Positions 13,969-14,125 of a stretch of DNA of 14,125 bases are shown in pieces. The position numbers and the translations under genes are program-made. The first letter of the stretch is position 1. Each line of letters starts with the position of its first letter. Source of the stretch: CAYLHS01 sp964383535. Lineage in GTDB: Bacteria; Actinomycetota; Acidimicrobiia; Spongiisociales; UBA4744. Under the pieces are notes generated by a model. The model saw only the letters and a program-made list of their open reading frames with translations, was not told the DNA's origin and searched no databases. Where the stretch lies: positions 1 to 14,125 of the forward strand of contig CAYLHS010000054.1 in NCBI GenBank assembly GCA_964383535.1, in the 5' to 3' direction.

Positions 13969-14007
13969 ATGACCAGGGGAGACCAAAACGGCAACTCCCC
14001 TGGTCAT
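13969..14007 (+). terminator. Perfect 13-bp hairpin after the DUF4397-like gene
   Basis: ATGACCAGGGGAG (13969-13981) is the exact reverse complement of CTCCCCTGGTCAT (13995-14007), with a 13-base loop. It starts 14 bases after the stop and ends 6 bases before the next ATG. The stem is strong, but no T-tract follows. It may be a tail-less terminator, an attenuator for the downstream gene, or an RNA-stability element. Its closeness to the next start is unusual for a plain terminator. Confidence 0.6.
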
Positions 14008-14013
14008 CCTCGT

Positions 14014-14125
14014 ATGAACCGGATCCTCACCTTCATCCTCGCCGCCGGCCTAGTGATGGTCGTCGTCGGTGGTTGGTACGTGGCAGATACCGACGAAGTG
14101 GGTGACGTGGTCGCCATCGAAGCGC
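14014..14125 (+). CDS. N-terminus of a membrane-anchored or exported protein, cut by the window end
   Basis: Thirty-seven full codons are open from ATG 14014 to the window end. The product begins MNRILTFILAAGLVMVVVGG, a basic residue followed by one hydrophobic helix without a clear signal-peptidase site. It then becomes acidic (ADTDEVGDVV), like an uncleaved signal anchor with an outside domain. No Shine-Dalgarno is visible and a strong hairpin ends 6 bases before the ATG. The position after a DUF4397-like protein with an anchor-like tail makes a sortase-type enzyme a reasonable guess, since sortases have this N-terminal topology. The visible part contains no catalytic motif, so the identity is open. 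Confidence 0.55.
   Translation, partial: MNRILTFILAAGLVMVVVGGWYVADTDEVGDVVAIEA

Overview
The window looks like part of a draft chromosome or metagenome scaffold from a high-GC actinobacterium, most likely near the class Acidimicrobiia (inference). The reasons are strong G/C third-codon preference, GTG and TTG starts, a Thr/Glu/Ala/Met-rich lipoprotein linker, a PimB-like glycosyltransferase, a close ChoD homologue, and two genes that appear to be transcribed as leaderless mRNAs. All recognisable genes are on the + strand. A run of exactly 100 N (2344-2443) marks a scaffold join. I see no tRNA, rRNA, CRISPR array or insertion sequence.

Region 1 (1-8295) is a tightly packed operon: alpha/beta hydrolase (5' end outside the window), branched-chain-amino-acid-type substrate-binding lipoprotein, LivG (mostly lost in the N gap), LivF, an enlarged LivH, LivM, AMP-forming acyl-CoA synthetase, and a second alpha/beta hydrolase. 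Consecutive genes overlap by 4 bases (ATGA, GTGA, ATGA, ATGA, TTGA), except for a short space before the synthetase. The layout suggests one dedicated pathway. An organic acid, amide or ester would be captured at the cell surface, pumped in by the ABC importer, cleaved by one or both hydrolases and activated to a CoA thioester. The substrate cannot be read from the sequence.

Region 2 (8296-8687) is a 392-base intergenic stretch with several inverted repeats and, at its end, a leaderless-type promoter. Region 3 (8688-11202) is a second operon: an MscS-family channel, a GT4 glycosyltransferase resembling mycobacterial PimB', and a Maf nucleotide pyrophosphatase. The genes are adjacent or overlapping.

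Region 4 (11203-12968) holds a G-rich spacer, a second leaderless-type promoter and a GMC flavoprotein closely resembling mycobacterial ChoD. Region 5 (12969-14125) carries a compound hairpin, a structured leader, a secreted and probably anchored protein with two DUF4397-like halves, a perfect 13-bp hairpin, and the first 37 codons of a membrane-anchored protein that runs off the window.
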